DNA of 64,000 nucleotides, from the NCBI RefSeq assembly GCF_026151655.1, contig NZ_JAMQPN010000001.1:558001-622000 (forward strand), written 5' to 3'. Position numbers and translations under genes: made by a program. The stretch comes from Leptospira soteropolitanensis (lineage in GTDB: Bacteria; Spirochaetota; Leptospiria; Leptospirales; Leptospiraceae). The notes below the pieces were generated by a model that had not been told where the DNA came from, made no database searches, and was given only the letters and a program-made list of their open reading frames with translations. Below are positions 51,577-60,675 of the stretch, piece by piece. Each line of letters begins with the position of its first letter. Within the stretch, counting starts at the first letter, position 1.

Positions 51577-53625
51577 ATGTCGAAAAATATTCTCGTTACA
51601 AGCGCGCTTCCCTATGCCAATGGTTCTATCCATTTGGGTCATGTGTTAGAAGCAGTCCAAACAGATATATGGGTACGTTTCCAAAAGTTAGTTGGTAACA
51701 ATTGTTATTTTTTCTGTGCTGATGACACACATGGAACACCCATTATGATCGCCGCAAAAAAAGCCGGTAAAACTCCCGAAACCATGATCGAAGAAGTGCA
51801 GAAAGAACATTACAAAGACCTGACTTCTTTTGGTGTATCGTATGATAATTATTATACGACAAATTCAGAAGAAAACAAAAAATTCTCAGAATCTATTTAT
51901 CTCACTTTAAAGAAAAAAGGCCACATAGTTGCTAGAAACATTGAACAGTCATATTGCGAACATGATAAAATGTTTCTTCCGGACAGGTTTATTAAAGGAA
52001 CTTGTCCTAAATGTGGAGCAAAGGACCAATATGGTGATTCTTGCGAAGTATGTGGAACAAGCTATTCTCCTAAGGATTTAAAAGATTCCTATTGTTCTAT
52101 TTGTGGAACAACACCTGTCCTAAAAGAATCCAAACATTTATTTTTTAAACTCCAAGACTTTCAAACTCAACTGCAGACCTGGATCGAAGGCGAAAGTCGA
52201 TTGAATGAAGGAGCACAGAAAAAATTAAAGGAATGGTTTACCTCAGGATTACAAGAATGGGACATCAGTCGTGACGGCCCCTACTTTGGTTTTGCAATTC
52301 CTGAAGAAGAGAATAAATACTTTTATGTTTGGTTGGATGCACCAATTGGATATATGGCTTCAGCCATGAACTTTTTAAAGGATGAAAAGAAGTTCAATGA
52401 AATTTGGAAAGACGGTAAAGGTGAAATAGTTCATTTTATCGGGAAAGATATTTTATACTTTCATGGACTCTTTTGGCCAGCAATGTTAATGGGAGCCGAT
52501 TACCAAACTCCATCTCAACTCAATGTTCATGGATTTTTAACGGTGAATGGTGAGAAGATGTCTAAATCTCGAGGGACATTTATCAATGCTTCCACATTCG
52601 CAAAATATTTAGATGTCGAACACTTTAGATTTTATTTGGCCTGCCGTTTGGGTTCGGGAATGGAAGATGTGGATATTTCTTTTGATGATTTTGTCTCACG
52701 AGTCAATTCCGATCTAATTGGAAATCTTGTGAACTTAGTATCCCGGGTGTCTACCTCCATTCTAGATAAAATGGATCGCAAGTTAGGAAGTCTTTCTGTA
52801 GAGGGAAAATCACTGGTTTCGGAACTTTTATCAAAAGAGTTAGAAATTCGAGAAGCTTATGAGTCGCGTAACTATTCTAAGGTGATGAGAGAAATTACTG
52901 GTCTTGGAGATAAAGTAAACAAATACGTAAATGATTATGCTCCTTGGAACTTGATCAAAACTGATGTAGAAAAAGCAAGAGAGGTTGTGACAACTTCGCT
53001 CAATTGTGCAAAGATTCTATTTACCTATTTGGGGCCGGTTACTCCCAAAATTGTTAATTCAGTTGCCCAGCTTTTCCAAGTAGAGAGTTTAAGTTTTTTA
53101 AATCTGAAAGAAACACTTGAGAATCAAGTTCTTGGGCCATACCAAATGTTATCAAAACGGGTAGAGGAAAAAAATATTTCACTTATGATAGAGGAAACCA
53201 AAGAAGCATTTCAAAAAGCAAATCCAGAGAAGTCAAAATCTGAGACAGGAAAAACAAATCCTTCTTCACAGATAACGACGCCTACAGTTTCGGAAGATGG
53301 ATTTATCACCATAGACGAACTTTCAAAAGTCGAACTTCGGGTTGGACAAATTATGGAAGCAAACCCAGTCGAAGGAGCCGACAAACTTTTGTTTGTAAAA
53401 GTAAATCTTGGAGAAAAAGGAATCAAAAATGTTTTTGCTGGAATCAAAGCAAGTTATACAGCAGAAGAATTGGTTGGGAAAAAAGTTGTTGTGGTCGCCA
53501 ATCTAAAACCAAGACAAATGAAGTTTGGATTATCGGAAGCAATGTTACTGGCATCAGGAAAAGAAAAAACTTTATCTTTATTTGTGCCTGATCGTGATGC
53601 AAATCCAGGAGATCTATTAAAATAG
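51577..53625 (+). CDS. metG: Methionyl-tRNA synthetase
   Basis: A 682-residue class I synthetase that loads methionine on tRNA-Met. The HIGH-type site is HLGH (19-22) and the KMSKS loop is intact (about 327-331). Zinc Cys pairs are in GTCPKCGAKDQYGDSCEVCG and YCSICG, so it is the two-zinc long MetRS form. From residue 565 it has the tRNA-binding (EMAP II/Arc1p-like) domain: VELRVGQIMEANPVEGADKL, KPRQMKFG. It is the first gene of an operon with a cyclase, a HisI-like protein and a rhodanese. Confidence 0.97.
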   Translation: MSKNILVTSALPYANGSIHLGHVLEAVQTDIWVRFQKLVGNNCYFFCADDTHGTPIMIAAKKAGKTPETMIEEVQKEHYKDLTSFGVSYDNYYTTNSEENKKFSESIYLTLKKKGHIVARNIEQSYCEHDKMFLPDRFIKGTCPKCGAKDQYGDSCEVCGTSYSPKDLKDSYCSICGTTPVLKESKHLFFKLQDFQTQLQTWIEGESRLNEGAQKKLKEWFTSGLQEWDISRDGPYFGFAIPEEENKYFYVWLDAPIGYMASAMNFLKDEKKFNEIWKDGKGEIVHFIGKDILYFHGLFWPAMLMGADYQTPSQLNVHGFLTVNGEKMSKSRGTFINASTFAKYLDVEHFRFYLACRLGSGMEDVDISFDDFVSRVNSDLIGNLVNLVSRVSTSILDKMDRKLGSLSVEGKSLVSELLSKELEIREAYESRNYSKVMREITGLGDKVNKYVNDYAPWNLIKTDVEKAREVVTTSLNCAKILFTYLGPVTPKIVNSVAQLFQVESLSFLNLKETLENQVLGPYQMLSKRVEEKNISLMIEETKEAFQKANPEKSKSETGKTNPSSQITTPTVSEDGFITIDELSKVELRVGQIMEANPVEGADKLLFVKVNLGEKGIKNVFAGIKASYTAEELVGKKVVVVANLKPRQMKFGLSEAMLLASGKEKTLSLFVPDRDANPGDLLK

Positions 53626-53629
53626 ATTT

Positions 53630-54925
53630 ATGGCAACAAAGTCAGAACAAATCTTAAGGGAAAAGGAGATTGAAGGGATTAAGTTTAGTCTCTACGGGAA
53701 AATCTTAATTTTTTCTTTTTTGACAATTGCTACTTTCTTTGTTGCCCAAACTTTATTCGAACTTTTAACGATCGCCTCTATTTCGTTAGGTTTAAATTTA
53801 GTTTTATATATTTTGTCTAAGTTTTTGCAAAAGGGAAAGTTTGTTTCCTTTGTGGGATTATTTTGTGTTTTGATAGATTTATTCATCATCACCATTCTTC
53901 CATTTATTTGGTACAATGCGGTAGGCGGAGAGTCGCAAGTCCCAAGAACTTACTTAATCAAAACTTATTTACACTTTATTATTGCTGCAACATTAGTGAT
54001 GAACGCCTTTAGCATCCAACCCATATATCCAATGATTTATGCTTTGGGTGTTGTGGTTAGCCAAGCTGGTATTTTGATCTATGCGCAGCAAGATCCCAGA
54101 TTTGTTAGTACTGAAAGTTTTAAAGAAGCCTTTCTTGGTCCAGCCGCACATGTTAATAATTATATCATGTCTATGGGAATCATCGGAATTCTTGGATTTT
54201 TTTTGGCATATCTTACCTATCGTGTTAGGCGAACAGTGTTGGCAGCAGTGACAAACGAAATTAAGATGTCCCAGCTTTCTCGTTATTTTTCTCCAAATGT
54301 TGTCAACGAAATGGGAGAGGCTGGTGATGAATTCTTTAAGCCAGGTGGGAAGGAATCAATCGTTGCGGTGTTATTTTGTGACATTGCCAATTTCACTCAA
54401 ATTTCAGAATCCCTGGGACCTGAAAAAACCATGTCACTCCTTTCCGAATATCATAGTTTTATGTTAGATATCGTTTTTGAACACAATGGGACACTCGATA
54501 AATTTATCGGAGATGGAATGATGGTTACTTTTGGAACTCCTCTTCCTGGGAAGGATGATGCCACAAATGCTGTCCGAGCCGGTGTCGCAATGTTACATGC
54601 TCTTTCCCTTTGGAATCAAAAAAGAGAAACAATTGGAGAAAAGCCAATAACCATTCGTATTGGGGTTCACTATGGTCCAGTCATCGTTGGAAATGTGGGA
54701 GTGGAGAAACGATTGGAATACACTGTTATTGGGGATACGGTTAATGCTGCCAGCCGATTGGAATCCCTAGGAAAAGAGTTAAAACGAAACTTTCTAATCT
54801 CGAAAGAATTGTATGATCAAGTTTCTTTAGAATTTCGACAAAATTTAAAAATCAAATCGATGGGTACATTATCTCTTCGTGGAAAAACAAAAACGACGGA
54901 AATTTTATCTGTGGAGACAAATTAA
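53630..54925 (+). CDS. Membrane-bound class III adenylate/guanylate cyclase
   Basis: A 431-residue cyclase with about six hydrophobic helices in the first 195 residues (an MASE-like input) and a C-terminal class III catalytic domain (about 225-430). Metal and catalytic residues are seen in LFCDIANFT (Asp), FIGDGMMVTFG (Asp), HYGPVIVGNVG and GDTVNAASRLES (Asn, Arg). EKRLEYTVIGD holds the transition-state Lys region. It makes cAMP or cGMP; the residues defining purine choice cannot be decided by eye. It starts 4 bp after metG and overlaps the HisI-like gene by 1 bp. Confidence 0.95.
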   Translation: MATKSEQILREKEIEGIKFSLYGKILIFSFLTIATFFVAQTLFELLTIASISLGLNLVLYILSKFLQKGKFVSFVGLFCVLIDLFIITILPFIWYNAVGGESQVPRTYLIKTYLHFIIAATLVMNAFSIQPIYPMIYALGVVVSQAGILIYAQQDPRFVSTESFKEAFLGPAAHVNNYIMSMGIIGILGFFLAYLTYRVRRTVLAAVTNEIKMSQLSRYFSPNVVNEMGEAGDEFFKPGGKESIVAVLFCDIANFTQISESLGPEKTMSLLSEYHSFMLDIVFEHNGTLDKFIGDGMMVTFGTPLPGKDDATNAVRAGVAMLHALSLWNQKRETIGEKPITIRIGVHYGPVIVGNVGVEKRLEYTVIGDTVNAASRLESLGKELKRNFLISKELYDQVSLEFRQNLKIKSMGTLSLRGKTKTTEILSVETN

Positions 54926-55527
54926 TGATCCAACTTCCAAAAGAAAAAGAGATCACAATCATATCGAAACCATCCATTGATTCCAATGAAGTGAGTTTAA
55001 AAGTGGTGAACTCAGATCTTGCACAAGATATTGTGAATCATTTTGATTTTGATAGAAAACAATTGTTTATCGATTGCGATGAAGATGCTTTATTAGAGAT
55101 TGATCCAAGTTTGAAAACTTTCAATAAACTATTGTTATGGGAATCGGGAAGTTTAAAATTAACGGAAGAAGAATGGGTTTCGTTTCAAAATACAATTCCA
55201 CTTCTTTCGCCATTTCTTGCACAAGACAAGTCTGGCAAGGATTTGATGTTAGCTTGGGGAAAAAAAGATAGCCTTCTGTCTGCCGTAACAACTGGACTTG
55301 GAACCTATTATAGTCGTTCTCGACAAGGGAAGTGGGTGAAAGGTGAAGAGTCGGGCCATCTTCAAAACCTTTCTGCGATTTATGTACATTCTAATCCTTT
55401 TTTTGTGCAGTACGTTACTAGCCAAATTGGTGCTGCATGCCATACAGGATATTATTCTTGTTTTTTTCGAAAGCTTGGCCCGAATGATTCAATTTCATTC
55501 GTCTATAAAAGTAAGGTGGGAGCTTAG
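54925..55527 (+). CDS. HisI-like protein (phosphoribosyl-AMP cyclohydrolase fold) with moved DCDxDAL motif
   Basis: A 200-residue protein. Residues 95-185 read as a PRA-cyclohydrolase (HisI) domain: AQDKSGKDLMLAW, GTYYSRSRQGKWVKGEESGH (126-145) and AACHTGYYSCFF (170-181) with the zinc Cys pair. In HisI a DCDxDA metal motif stands between the last two blocks; here that place is VHSNPFF (154-160). A DCDEDALLEID sequence instead sits at 50-60 in a unique N-terminal extension. It is either a histidine-pathway enzyme of unusual architecture or a HisI relative with a new role. No other his gene is adjacent. Confidence 0.82.
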   Translation: MIQLPKEKEITIISKPSIDSNEVSLKVVNSDLAQDIVNHFDFDRKQLFIDCDEDALLEIDPSLKTFNKLLLWESGSLKLTEEEWVSFQNTIPLLSPFLAQDKSGKDLMLAWGKKDSLLSAVTTGLGTYYSRSRQGKWVKGEESGHLQNLSAIYVHSNPFFVQYVTSQIGAACHTGYYSCFFRKLGPNDSISFVYKSKVGA

Positions 55528-55529
55528 AT

Positions 55530-55886
55530 TTGAATCGAATTGTTTTAATCGTTTTAGTTGTTGTATGCGTTGTTTTTATTGTTTATAAACTTAAAAATTC
55601 GTTAGGTGGCAATCCCTCGCTCCTAAAAGAAAAAATTGATGCGGGTGCTCTTGTGGTTGATGTGAGGACTGTTGCTGAGTTTCAGTCTGGTCACTACCCT
55701 GGTGCGATCAATATTCCTGTAGACCAGGTCTCGAAACGATTGGATGAATTCGGTGATAAAAACAGATCCATCATTGTATATTGTGCATCAGGTGGTCGAA
55801 GTGGGAGTGCCAAATCCTTTTTGGAATCGATTGGATACTCCGACGTAACGAACGCCGGAGGGCTTTCCAATATGCCCAATCCATAA
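55530..55886 (+). CDS. Membrane-anchored rhodanese-domain protein
   Basis: A 118-residue single rhodanese domain behind one N-terminal membrane helix (about 3-20, VLIVLVVVCVVFIVYKL). The domain keeps VVDVRTVAEFQSGHYPGAIN and the active-site Cys in VYCASGGRSGS. The active domain is likely periplasmic or cytosolic at the membrane and handles sulfane sulfur. It starts at a TTG with GGTGGGAG upstream, two bases after the HisI-like gene, and closes the metG operon. Confidence 0.93.
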   Translation: MNRIVLIVLVVVCVVFIVYKLKNSLGGNPSLLKEKIDAGALVVDVRTVAEFQSGHYPGAINIPVDQVSKRLDEFGDKNRSIIVYCASGGRSGSAKSFLESIGYSDVTNAGGLSNMPNP

Positions 55887-55957
55887 CAGCAAAAAAGATA
55901 TAGGGAAGCCATTTGTATTTAAAAAAACAATTTGTGTTCCCTATGGCAACTAACAAA

Positions 55958-56431
55958 CTACATACGTTTTCGTTTCATATACAATTGTAATCCGGTGACT
56001 GCTTCTTTGCGTACCTTGTTTCCAAGAGCAGGCCACCAGCCGAGGAAATATCCTACGGGACCCATTGCCATTCCGAGCCACTTCCACATCGAAAAATGAT
56101 CTTTGTGAGTAAGTATCTTTCCGTCTTTAAAAGTAAAGTTTGCATTGATTCTGTTGTGGATGGTTCTACCAGTTTTGCTAAAATTATAATCTGCTTCCCA
56201 GTTTGCAGATCCTTTGGTATCATCCGCTTTAATATTCGAAAATCGAATCGTTAAGTTTTGACTTCTTTCCAATAACATCAGCCACATGGCACCTGCTTCT
56301 TTCCCTTTTAAATGACCAAAGGCAGGATCATGGAATTCAACTTCGGGATGGTAAAGGGAAACCATAGTTTGGCCGTCTTTGTTTTGGAAAGCTGTGTAAA
56401 ACTTTTGAATTAACTCTTCATTTGGATGCAT
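55958..56431 (-). CDS. SnoaL/NTF2-like protein
   Basis: A 157-residue NTF2-fold protein: NEELIQKFYTAFQNKDGQTM, then VSLYHPEVEFHDPAFG and HLKGKEAGAMW. The fold provides a small hydrophobic pocket and is used by SnoaL-type cyclases and steroid isomerases as well as by many non-enzymes. A C-terminal hydrophobic part (GMAMGPVGYFLGWWP) is not typical. It is convergent with the rhodanese gene. Function unknown. Confidence 0.87.
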   Translation of the reverse strand: MHPNEELIQKFYTAFQNKDGQTMVSLYHPEVEFHDPAFGHLKGKEAGAMWLMLLERSQNLTIRFSNIKADDTKGSANWEADYNFSKTGRTIHNRINANFTFKDGKILTHKDHFSMWKWLGMAMGPVGYFLGWWPALGNKVRKEAVTGLQLYMKRKRM

Positions 56432-56482
56432 CGTGGAAAAGATTATGATTGATCAATCTAAGACTTAGCAAGAAAAAAAGTT

Positions 56483-57004
56483 ATGAATCGAATTGTTCTT
56501 TTTGCCTTTGGAACCAGTTTTTTACTCGTTGGACTCGTAGGTCTTTTTTTAGCAGTCGGTTATTTCCAAGATTCGAAATTCCATGCAGAAACAAGCGAAT
56601 GGTTGAAGGCTGAGCCTGAGGAAATTTGGGCTTACATTACTGATGTAAATGATCTTCCCAATCGTAGAAAGGAAGTGGTGGCCATCAAAATTTTAGAAAC
56701 TAGGGCCGATGGTATAATCCAAAAATGGGAAGAAACACCGGATATGGGTGGCTATATGATTTTTGAACTTCGCGAATCCATTCCCAATAAACTTTGGAAA
56801 ATTGAACTGACGGATGCTAGTTTTAAAATGCGAGGGTCTTGGACTTACTCTTTAGAAAGAAAAATTCCAGGAACAGTTGTGACAATTACTGAGGACTCTG
56901 AAATCACAAGTGTCCCTGTGAGAGGGGCATATTTCCTTGCCGGTCGGGATGCCACTCTCCAAAAAGAGATGGAGCTCATTCGCAACCGGTTTAGCGGTCG
57001 TTAG
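56483..57004 (+). CDS. Membrane-anchored SRPBCC-family protein
   Basis: A 173-residue protein: one N-terminal membrane helix (about 4-27), then an SRPBCC/polyketide-cyclase-like domain (WLKAEPEEIWAYITDVND, VAIKILETRADGIIQKWEET, SWTYSLERKIPGTVVTITE). The domain is likely outside the cytosol and binds a hydrophobic ligand. It is divergent from the SnoaL-like gene with 51 bp between and faces the hydrolase gene. No more exact role can be given. Confidence 0.84.
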   Translation: MNRIVLFAFGTSFLLVGLVGLFLAVGYFQDSKFHAETSEWLKAEPEEIWAYITDVNDLPNRRKEVVAIKILETRADGIIQKWEETPDMGGYMIFELRESIPNKLWKIELTDASFKMRGSWTYSLERKIPGTVVTITEDSEITSVPVRGAYFLAGRDATLQKEMELIRNRFSGR

Positions 57005-57017
57005 GGGAATAATGGGA

Positions 57018-58895
57018 TTATTTTAATCCCTGAATCCATTCATCGATCCCTTTACAAATTTTTCTAACCGTTTCTCCATGAAAGATAATTCCAAGGTGAC
57101 CTTGTTCATAATAAGTGATCACCTTGTTTTCCGATTTGAGATCTTTTAATTCCGTTAAAGTTTCTTCTGGAACAATTTTATCGACGGTACCAACTACACT
57201 ATAAATTGGCATATCGAAGTTGTTTAAGAAATTTTCTGTATAATTGATACGTCCATCATTTGACCAGAAACTTCTTTCGTTGGAGATTTGGCTTTGGAAA
57301 AACTGCATAATCACAGAAACGGATTCTTCGCAAAACACATCTTCCATGAGGAAATACCATTCTGGTGGAGTGATTTCTTTATAACCCACAAAGTCTTTGA
57401 TCGTCAAAACTTTGGTTCCAATGTTATAACTAAAACTTCGTAAACTCGAATGTAGATTCAAAATGAGTTTAAAGAATTTTTTTAAGTCAATGGTTTGGAT
57501 TGTGGCTTGCATTGAAAAACTAGCCATACTTAAAATCATATCGGAAATCATTTTATGCGGGAGCATACTAAACCCACGTTTCAATGTATCAAGTCCTATG
57601 AAATTGGATTTTAAGCTGATATAGTTCGGTGAAGTAATGGAAACAATCCCAGCAATGTATTCTTCTGGTTTTGGTAAATTGAATTCTTCCTTGGATTCTT
57701 TGATTTTTTCATAAGAAGATACATAAAACCTTGGAATCATTCCCCCCATACTGTGACCAAGAACCACTGTCCTTTCGCTCGGGTAATGCCAACGAATCCA
57801 ACGTAATACTTCAGGAAAGTCATCTTGGATATAATTGTCAACAGTCCATCCTTCTTTTTTACCATGTTTAGGCATGGTCTGTCTCGATCTTCCTCTCATA
57901 TCCATTAGGAAAACGCGGTATCCGTATTTAAGTGCAAGTTCCTTTGCCAGTTTATCCATCACAGATCGTCTACAAAAGAAACCGGGTATGAGTAATAGAT
58001 TTTTTCCTGTATTGTTTAGTTTTTCAGGTGTAAAACTTTTTAAAGATACCGCATAACCGTCTGTAGTCGGGATAATGAAGGATGCGTCCATCCTATATTC
58101 AATGTTATATTGGTGTGATTTGAAAATGATTGAAGTGACTGGTTCTTTTTGGTCTTTTGTGGTTGTGTAAAACAAGTTTCTTGAGTTTGAAACTGTATCA
58201 GCTTTCTCAATATTTTTCTGGGCAATGTAATGATCATTACCTGATTCCATTTCTTTTGCGACAACAAACTCAATTACATCAAACAGGGAATAGAGTTGCA
58301 GTGTCAGTGGACGAATTTTATCTTCAGGAATTGGATCTTTTGTGATGCCCCAGAGGATCCCGATTGGATTTTCATTCACAAAGAGAGGAATTCCAATGGC
58401 ATGGTTCATTGTTTCAGAAAGTAATACTTTTTTTTCTGGATGAATTTCTTCTTCTTTGAGATTGATAAAAGTGACTTCGGGTCTTAGTCCTTTATTAAAA
58501 TCAATGATGGATTTTCTAATAAAACGTGCAGACTCATTTCGCGGATCTGCCAAATGGATGGGGCGCGATTTTTTGATGTATTCTTCAATTCCAGGAATTT
58601 TTCTGCGTTCTGCAATTTCTTTGAGTTTGAAGTGGGTTGCAGTAGCTACAATTTTCATTTCCTCTTGGTCGATGACTTCAAAAATGGAAAAGTTAAAAAT
58701 GGGATCATCGTTGAAGTCAACTAAGGAAACCATTTTATTTGCGAAGGATTGCCAAATATTTTCCAAAAATTGGAACGTACTTTTGGGTACCGGAAAAATG
58801 TAAATCTTGTCCGGGTTTACCATGAGACTTTTGTTGCTGTCTCTGGTGGAAATTTTGATCAAACGATCTTCCAACGAATTTTCTTCAAGTGCCAT
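57018..58895 (-). CDS. GAF-like domain fused to alpha/beta hydrolase
   Basis: A 625-residue two-part protein. The first 230 residues resemble a GAF-type sensor (FSIFEVIDQEEMKIVATATH, AIGIPLFVNENPIGILWG). Residues 270-625 form an alpha/beta hydrolase: LLIPGFFCRRSVMDKLA (oxyanion area), DMRGRSRQT, the nucleophile elbow GHSMGG, Asp in VVGTVDKIVP, and His in EQGHLGI. The large lid (about 430-540) is like those of PHA-synthase-like or lipase-type hydrolases. No signal peptide, so it is cytosolic. The mix suggests a ligand-regulated lipase or esterase. Confidence 0.83.
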   Translation of the reverse strand: MALEENSLEDRLIKISTRDSNKSLMVNPDKIYIFPVPKSTFQFLENIWQSFANKMVSLVDFNDDPIFNFSIFEVIDQEEMKIVATATHFKLKEIAERRKIPGIEEYIKKSRPIHLADPRNESARFIRKSIIDFNKGLRPEVTFINLKEEEIHPEKKVLLSETMNHAIGIPLFVNENPIGILWGITKDPIPEDKIRPLTLQLYSLFDVIEFVVAKEMESGNDHYIAQKNIEKADTVSNSRNLFYTTTKDQKEPVTSIIFKSHQYNIEYRMDASFIIPTTDGYAVSLKSFTPEKLNNTGKNLLLIPGFFCRRSVMDKLAKELALKYGYRVFLMDMRGRSRQTMPKHGKKEGWTVDNYIQDDFPEVLRWIRWHYPSERTVVLGHSMGGMIPRFYVSSYEKIKESKEEFNLPKPEEYIAGIVSITSPNYISLKSNFIGLDTLKRGFSMLPHKMISDMILSMASFSMQATIQTIDLKKFFKLILNLHSSLRSFSYNIGTKVLTIKDFVGYKEITPPEWYFLMEDVFCEESVSVIMQFFQSQISNERSFWSNDGRINYTENFLNNFDMPIYSVVGTVDKIVPEETLTELKDLKSENKVITYYEQGHLGIIFHGETVRKICKGIDEWIQGLK

Positions 58896-58986
58896 TTAGC
58901 ATCCTTTCTATTTATGTGGCGATACGGTACGCTATAACTCTATTTTCGACTTTTCATATGCCTGTGAACTAAAAAATAAAGCTAAT

Positions 58987-59910
58987 ATGCAACAATCTGA
59001 TTTCGAATCCATTTCAAGAGTATCCGTTCCCGAATTAGACTCCATTTTAGGAAAACCCTTTCCGATTCTGGACGATGGGTTTGTCAGGCTTGTTGATTAC
59101 ATGGGATCCGATGAGTCGATCGTTCAGGCCGCACGCGTTTCGTACGGAAAAGGAACAAAAAAAGTAAATGAAGACCGCGGCCTCATTCGGTATTTGATGC
59201 GCCACCGCCATAGCACTCCCTTCGAAATGTGCGAACTAAAGCTACATGTTCGAGTTCCTATGGACACTTGGCGTCAATGGATTCGCCACCGTATGGCAAA
59301 TGTCAATGAATACTCTACGCGTTACTCCGTAGCCATCGACTCCGCTCAAACAACTCTCCCTGGAGAATGGCGGGTCCAATCGGTTGGGAATAAACAAGGT
59401 AGCGATGGATATTTAGAATCATCCAAAGGTGACCACCTAACAAAAAGAGAAACTGAGTTTCAAAAGTTCGCTGCGGATATTTATAATGAAAGATTAGAAA
59501 TGGGTGTTGCTCGTGAACAGGCGAGGAAAGATCTTCCTTTGGCGACGTACACGGAAGCTTATTGGAAAATAGACCTTCATAATTTACTTCATTTTTTGGC
59601 TCTCCGGATGGATGACCATGCGCAATTGGAAATCCGCCTTTTTGCAAAAACAATTGGAGAACAAATTGTTCAAAAATGGGTTCCGAATGCATGGGAGGCC
59701 TTTGTCGATTATCGATTGAATGCTCTGAACCTCACAAAATACGATGCTCAAATCATTCATGCCCTAAACACTTCTGGTAAAGAAGGAGCCAAACAAAAGG
59801 CAATCGAACTAGGGTTGTTAGATGAACAAGGTTCCACCGCTAAAAAAAGCCGTGAACGTGAGGAATTGGAATCTAAATTAATGAATATGGGGTTCAACAT
59901 TCCTTGGTAG
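58987..59910 (+). CDS. thyX: FAD-dependent thymidylate synthase
   Basis: A 307-residue ThyX, which makes dTMP from dUMP with FAD and methylene-tetrahydrofolate. The ThyX motif RHRMANVNEYSTRY (100-113) is complete, and an upstream RHRHSTPFEM binds FAD. It is longer than many ThyX proteins (about 220-260) by a C-terminal addition (about 250-307). ThyX is typical of spirochaetes lacking ThyA. It starts 91 bp from the divergent hydrolase gene, with no clear terminator after it. Confidence 0.97.
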   Translation: MQQSDFESISRVSVPELDSILGKPFPILDDGFVRLVDYMGSDESIVQAARVSYGKGTKKVNEDRGLIRYLMRHRHSTPFEMCELKLHVRVPMDTWRQWIRHRMANVNEYSTRYSVAIDSAQTTLPGEWRVQSVGNKQGSDGYLESSKGDHLTKRETEFQKFAADIYNERLEMGVAREQARKDLPLATYTEAYWKIDLHNLLHFLALRMDDHAQLEIRLFAKTIGEQIVQKWVPNAWEAFVDYRLNALNLTKYDAQIIHALNTSGKEGAKQKAIELGLLDEQGSTAKKSREREELESKLMNMGFNIPW

Positions 59911-59930
59911 GATGTTATTCTTGTAAATTT

Positions 59931-59961
59931 ATTGATAAATGAATTGATAAATTTTATCAAT
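59931..59961. promoter_or_regulatory. Operator-like palindrome and half-site before the FecR gene
   Basis: ATTGATAAA-T-TTTATCAAT (59943-59961), a perfect 9-bp inverted repeat, preceded in the same direction by another ATTGATAAAT (59931-59940), 12 bp apart. It lies directly before the ATG at 59962, so a bound protein would block transcription or translation. Confidence 0.6.
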
Positions 59962-60675
59962 ATGTTTGTTAGAAGGATTATGAGCCTCAGAATCCTTCTA
60001 ACCCTTTCTTCCATCCTACTAACCTGCGTTTCTCTTTCTGCGGAAGAATTTGCCGTGGCAACTTTTACCCGCGGTAAGGTGAGTTTTCTTTCTTCTACAG
60101 ATTCTTCCAAACTTTGGAAAACTCTCAAAGTCAATGACATCCTCAAGGTAGGAGACCGAATCAAAACAGGCAATGGATCCAAAGTGGATTTTTTGTTTAA
60201 AGAAACAGAGATTCGAATCCAACCAAACACCGACTTTACGTTAAAAGAATGGAGTTCGGAAAATAAAGTCGCAAAAGCCTATGTAGAAAAAGGTGCAGCT
60301 TGGTTTCGAGTTAGTAATTTTAAAAAAGGAAATTTTGAAGTTTCAACGCCTACAACTACCGCAGGTGTTCGCGGAACAGCATTTGGTGTGTTTTACGAAG
60401 AAAAAGAAAAAAAAGGATACACTTGTGTTTGTGAAGGACTTGTAAACATTAATGGCTCTGAATTTTCTAAAGGAACAGGTGGTGCAGTCAAATTAGGTAC
60501 CACTGAATTAGAAAAAAATGATTATAAAGAACTAATCACAAAGGACGGTGCTACCATCAAGTTCAAAGAAAAACGAAAAGATAATCCAATGTTATCTCGT
60601 TGTTTGCCATGCCATAAACCAGTAGGTTGGGAAGATAATAGTTTTACTCCGGACGAAACTTACGGTAAAAAGTGA
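59962..60675 (+). CDS. FecR-domain periplasmic protein with CxxCH motif
   Basis: A 237-residue exported protein (start uncertain: ATG 59962 or ATG 59980; AGAAGGA lies two bases before the latter). After the signal (ending SLSAEE) it has a FecR domain: KTGNGSKVDFLFKETEIRIQ, AKAYVEKGAAWFRV, and STPTTTAGVRGTAFGVFYEE. FecR proteins usually tune an ECF sigma factor, but no such gene is here. Near the end the motif RCLPCHKPVGW (CxxCH, 60601-60615) fits covalent haem c attachment or metal/thiol binding. It overlaps the porin-like gene by 4 bp. Confidence 0.83.
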   Translation: MFVRRIMSLRILLTLSSILLTCVSLSAEEFAVATFTRGKVSFLSSTDSSKLWKTLKVNDILKVGDRIKTGNGSKVDFLFKETEIRIQPNTDFTLKEWSSENKVAKAYVEKGAAWFRVSNFKKGNFEVSTPTTTAGVRGTAFGVFYEEKEKKGYTCVCEGLVNINGSEFSKGTGGAVKLGTTELEKNDYKELITKDGATIKFKEKRKDNPMLSRCLPCHKPVGWEDNSFTPDETYGKK

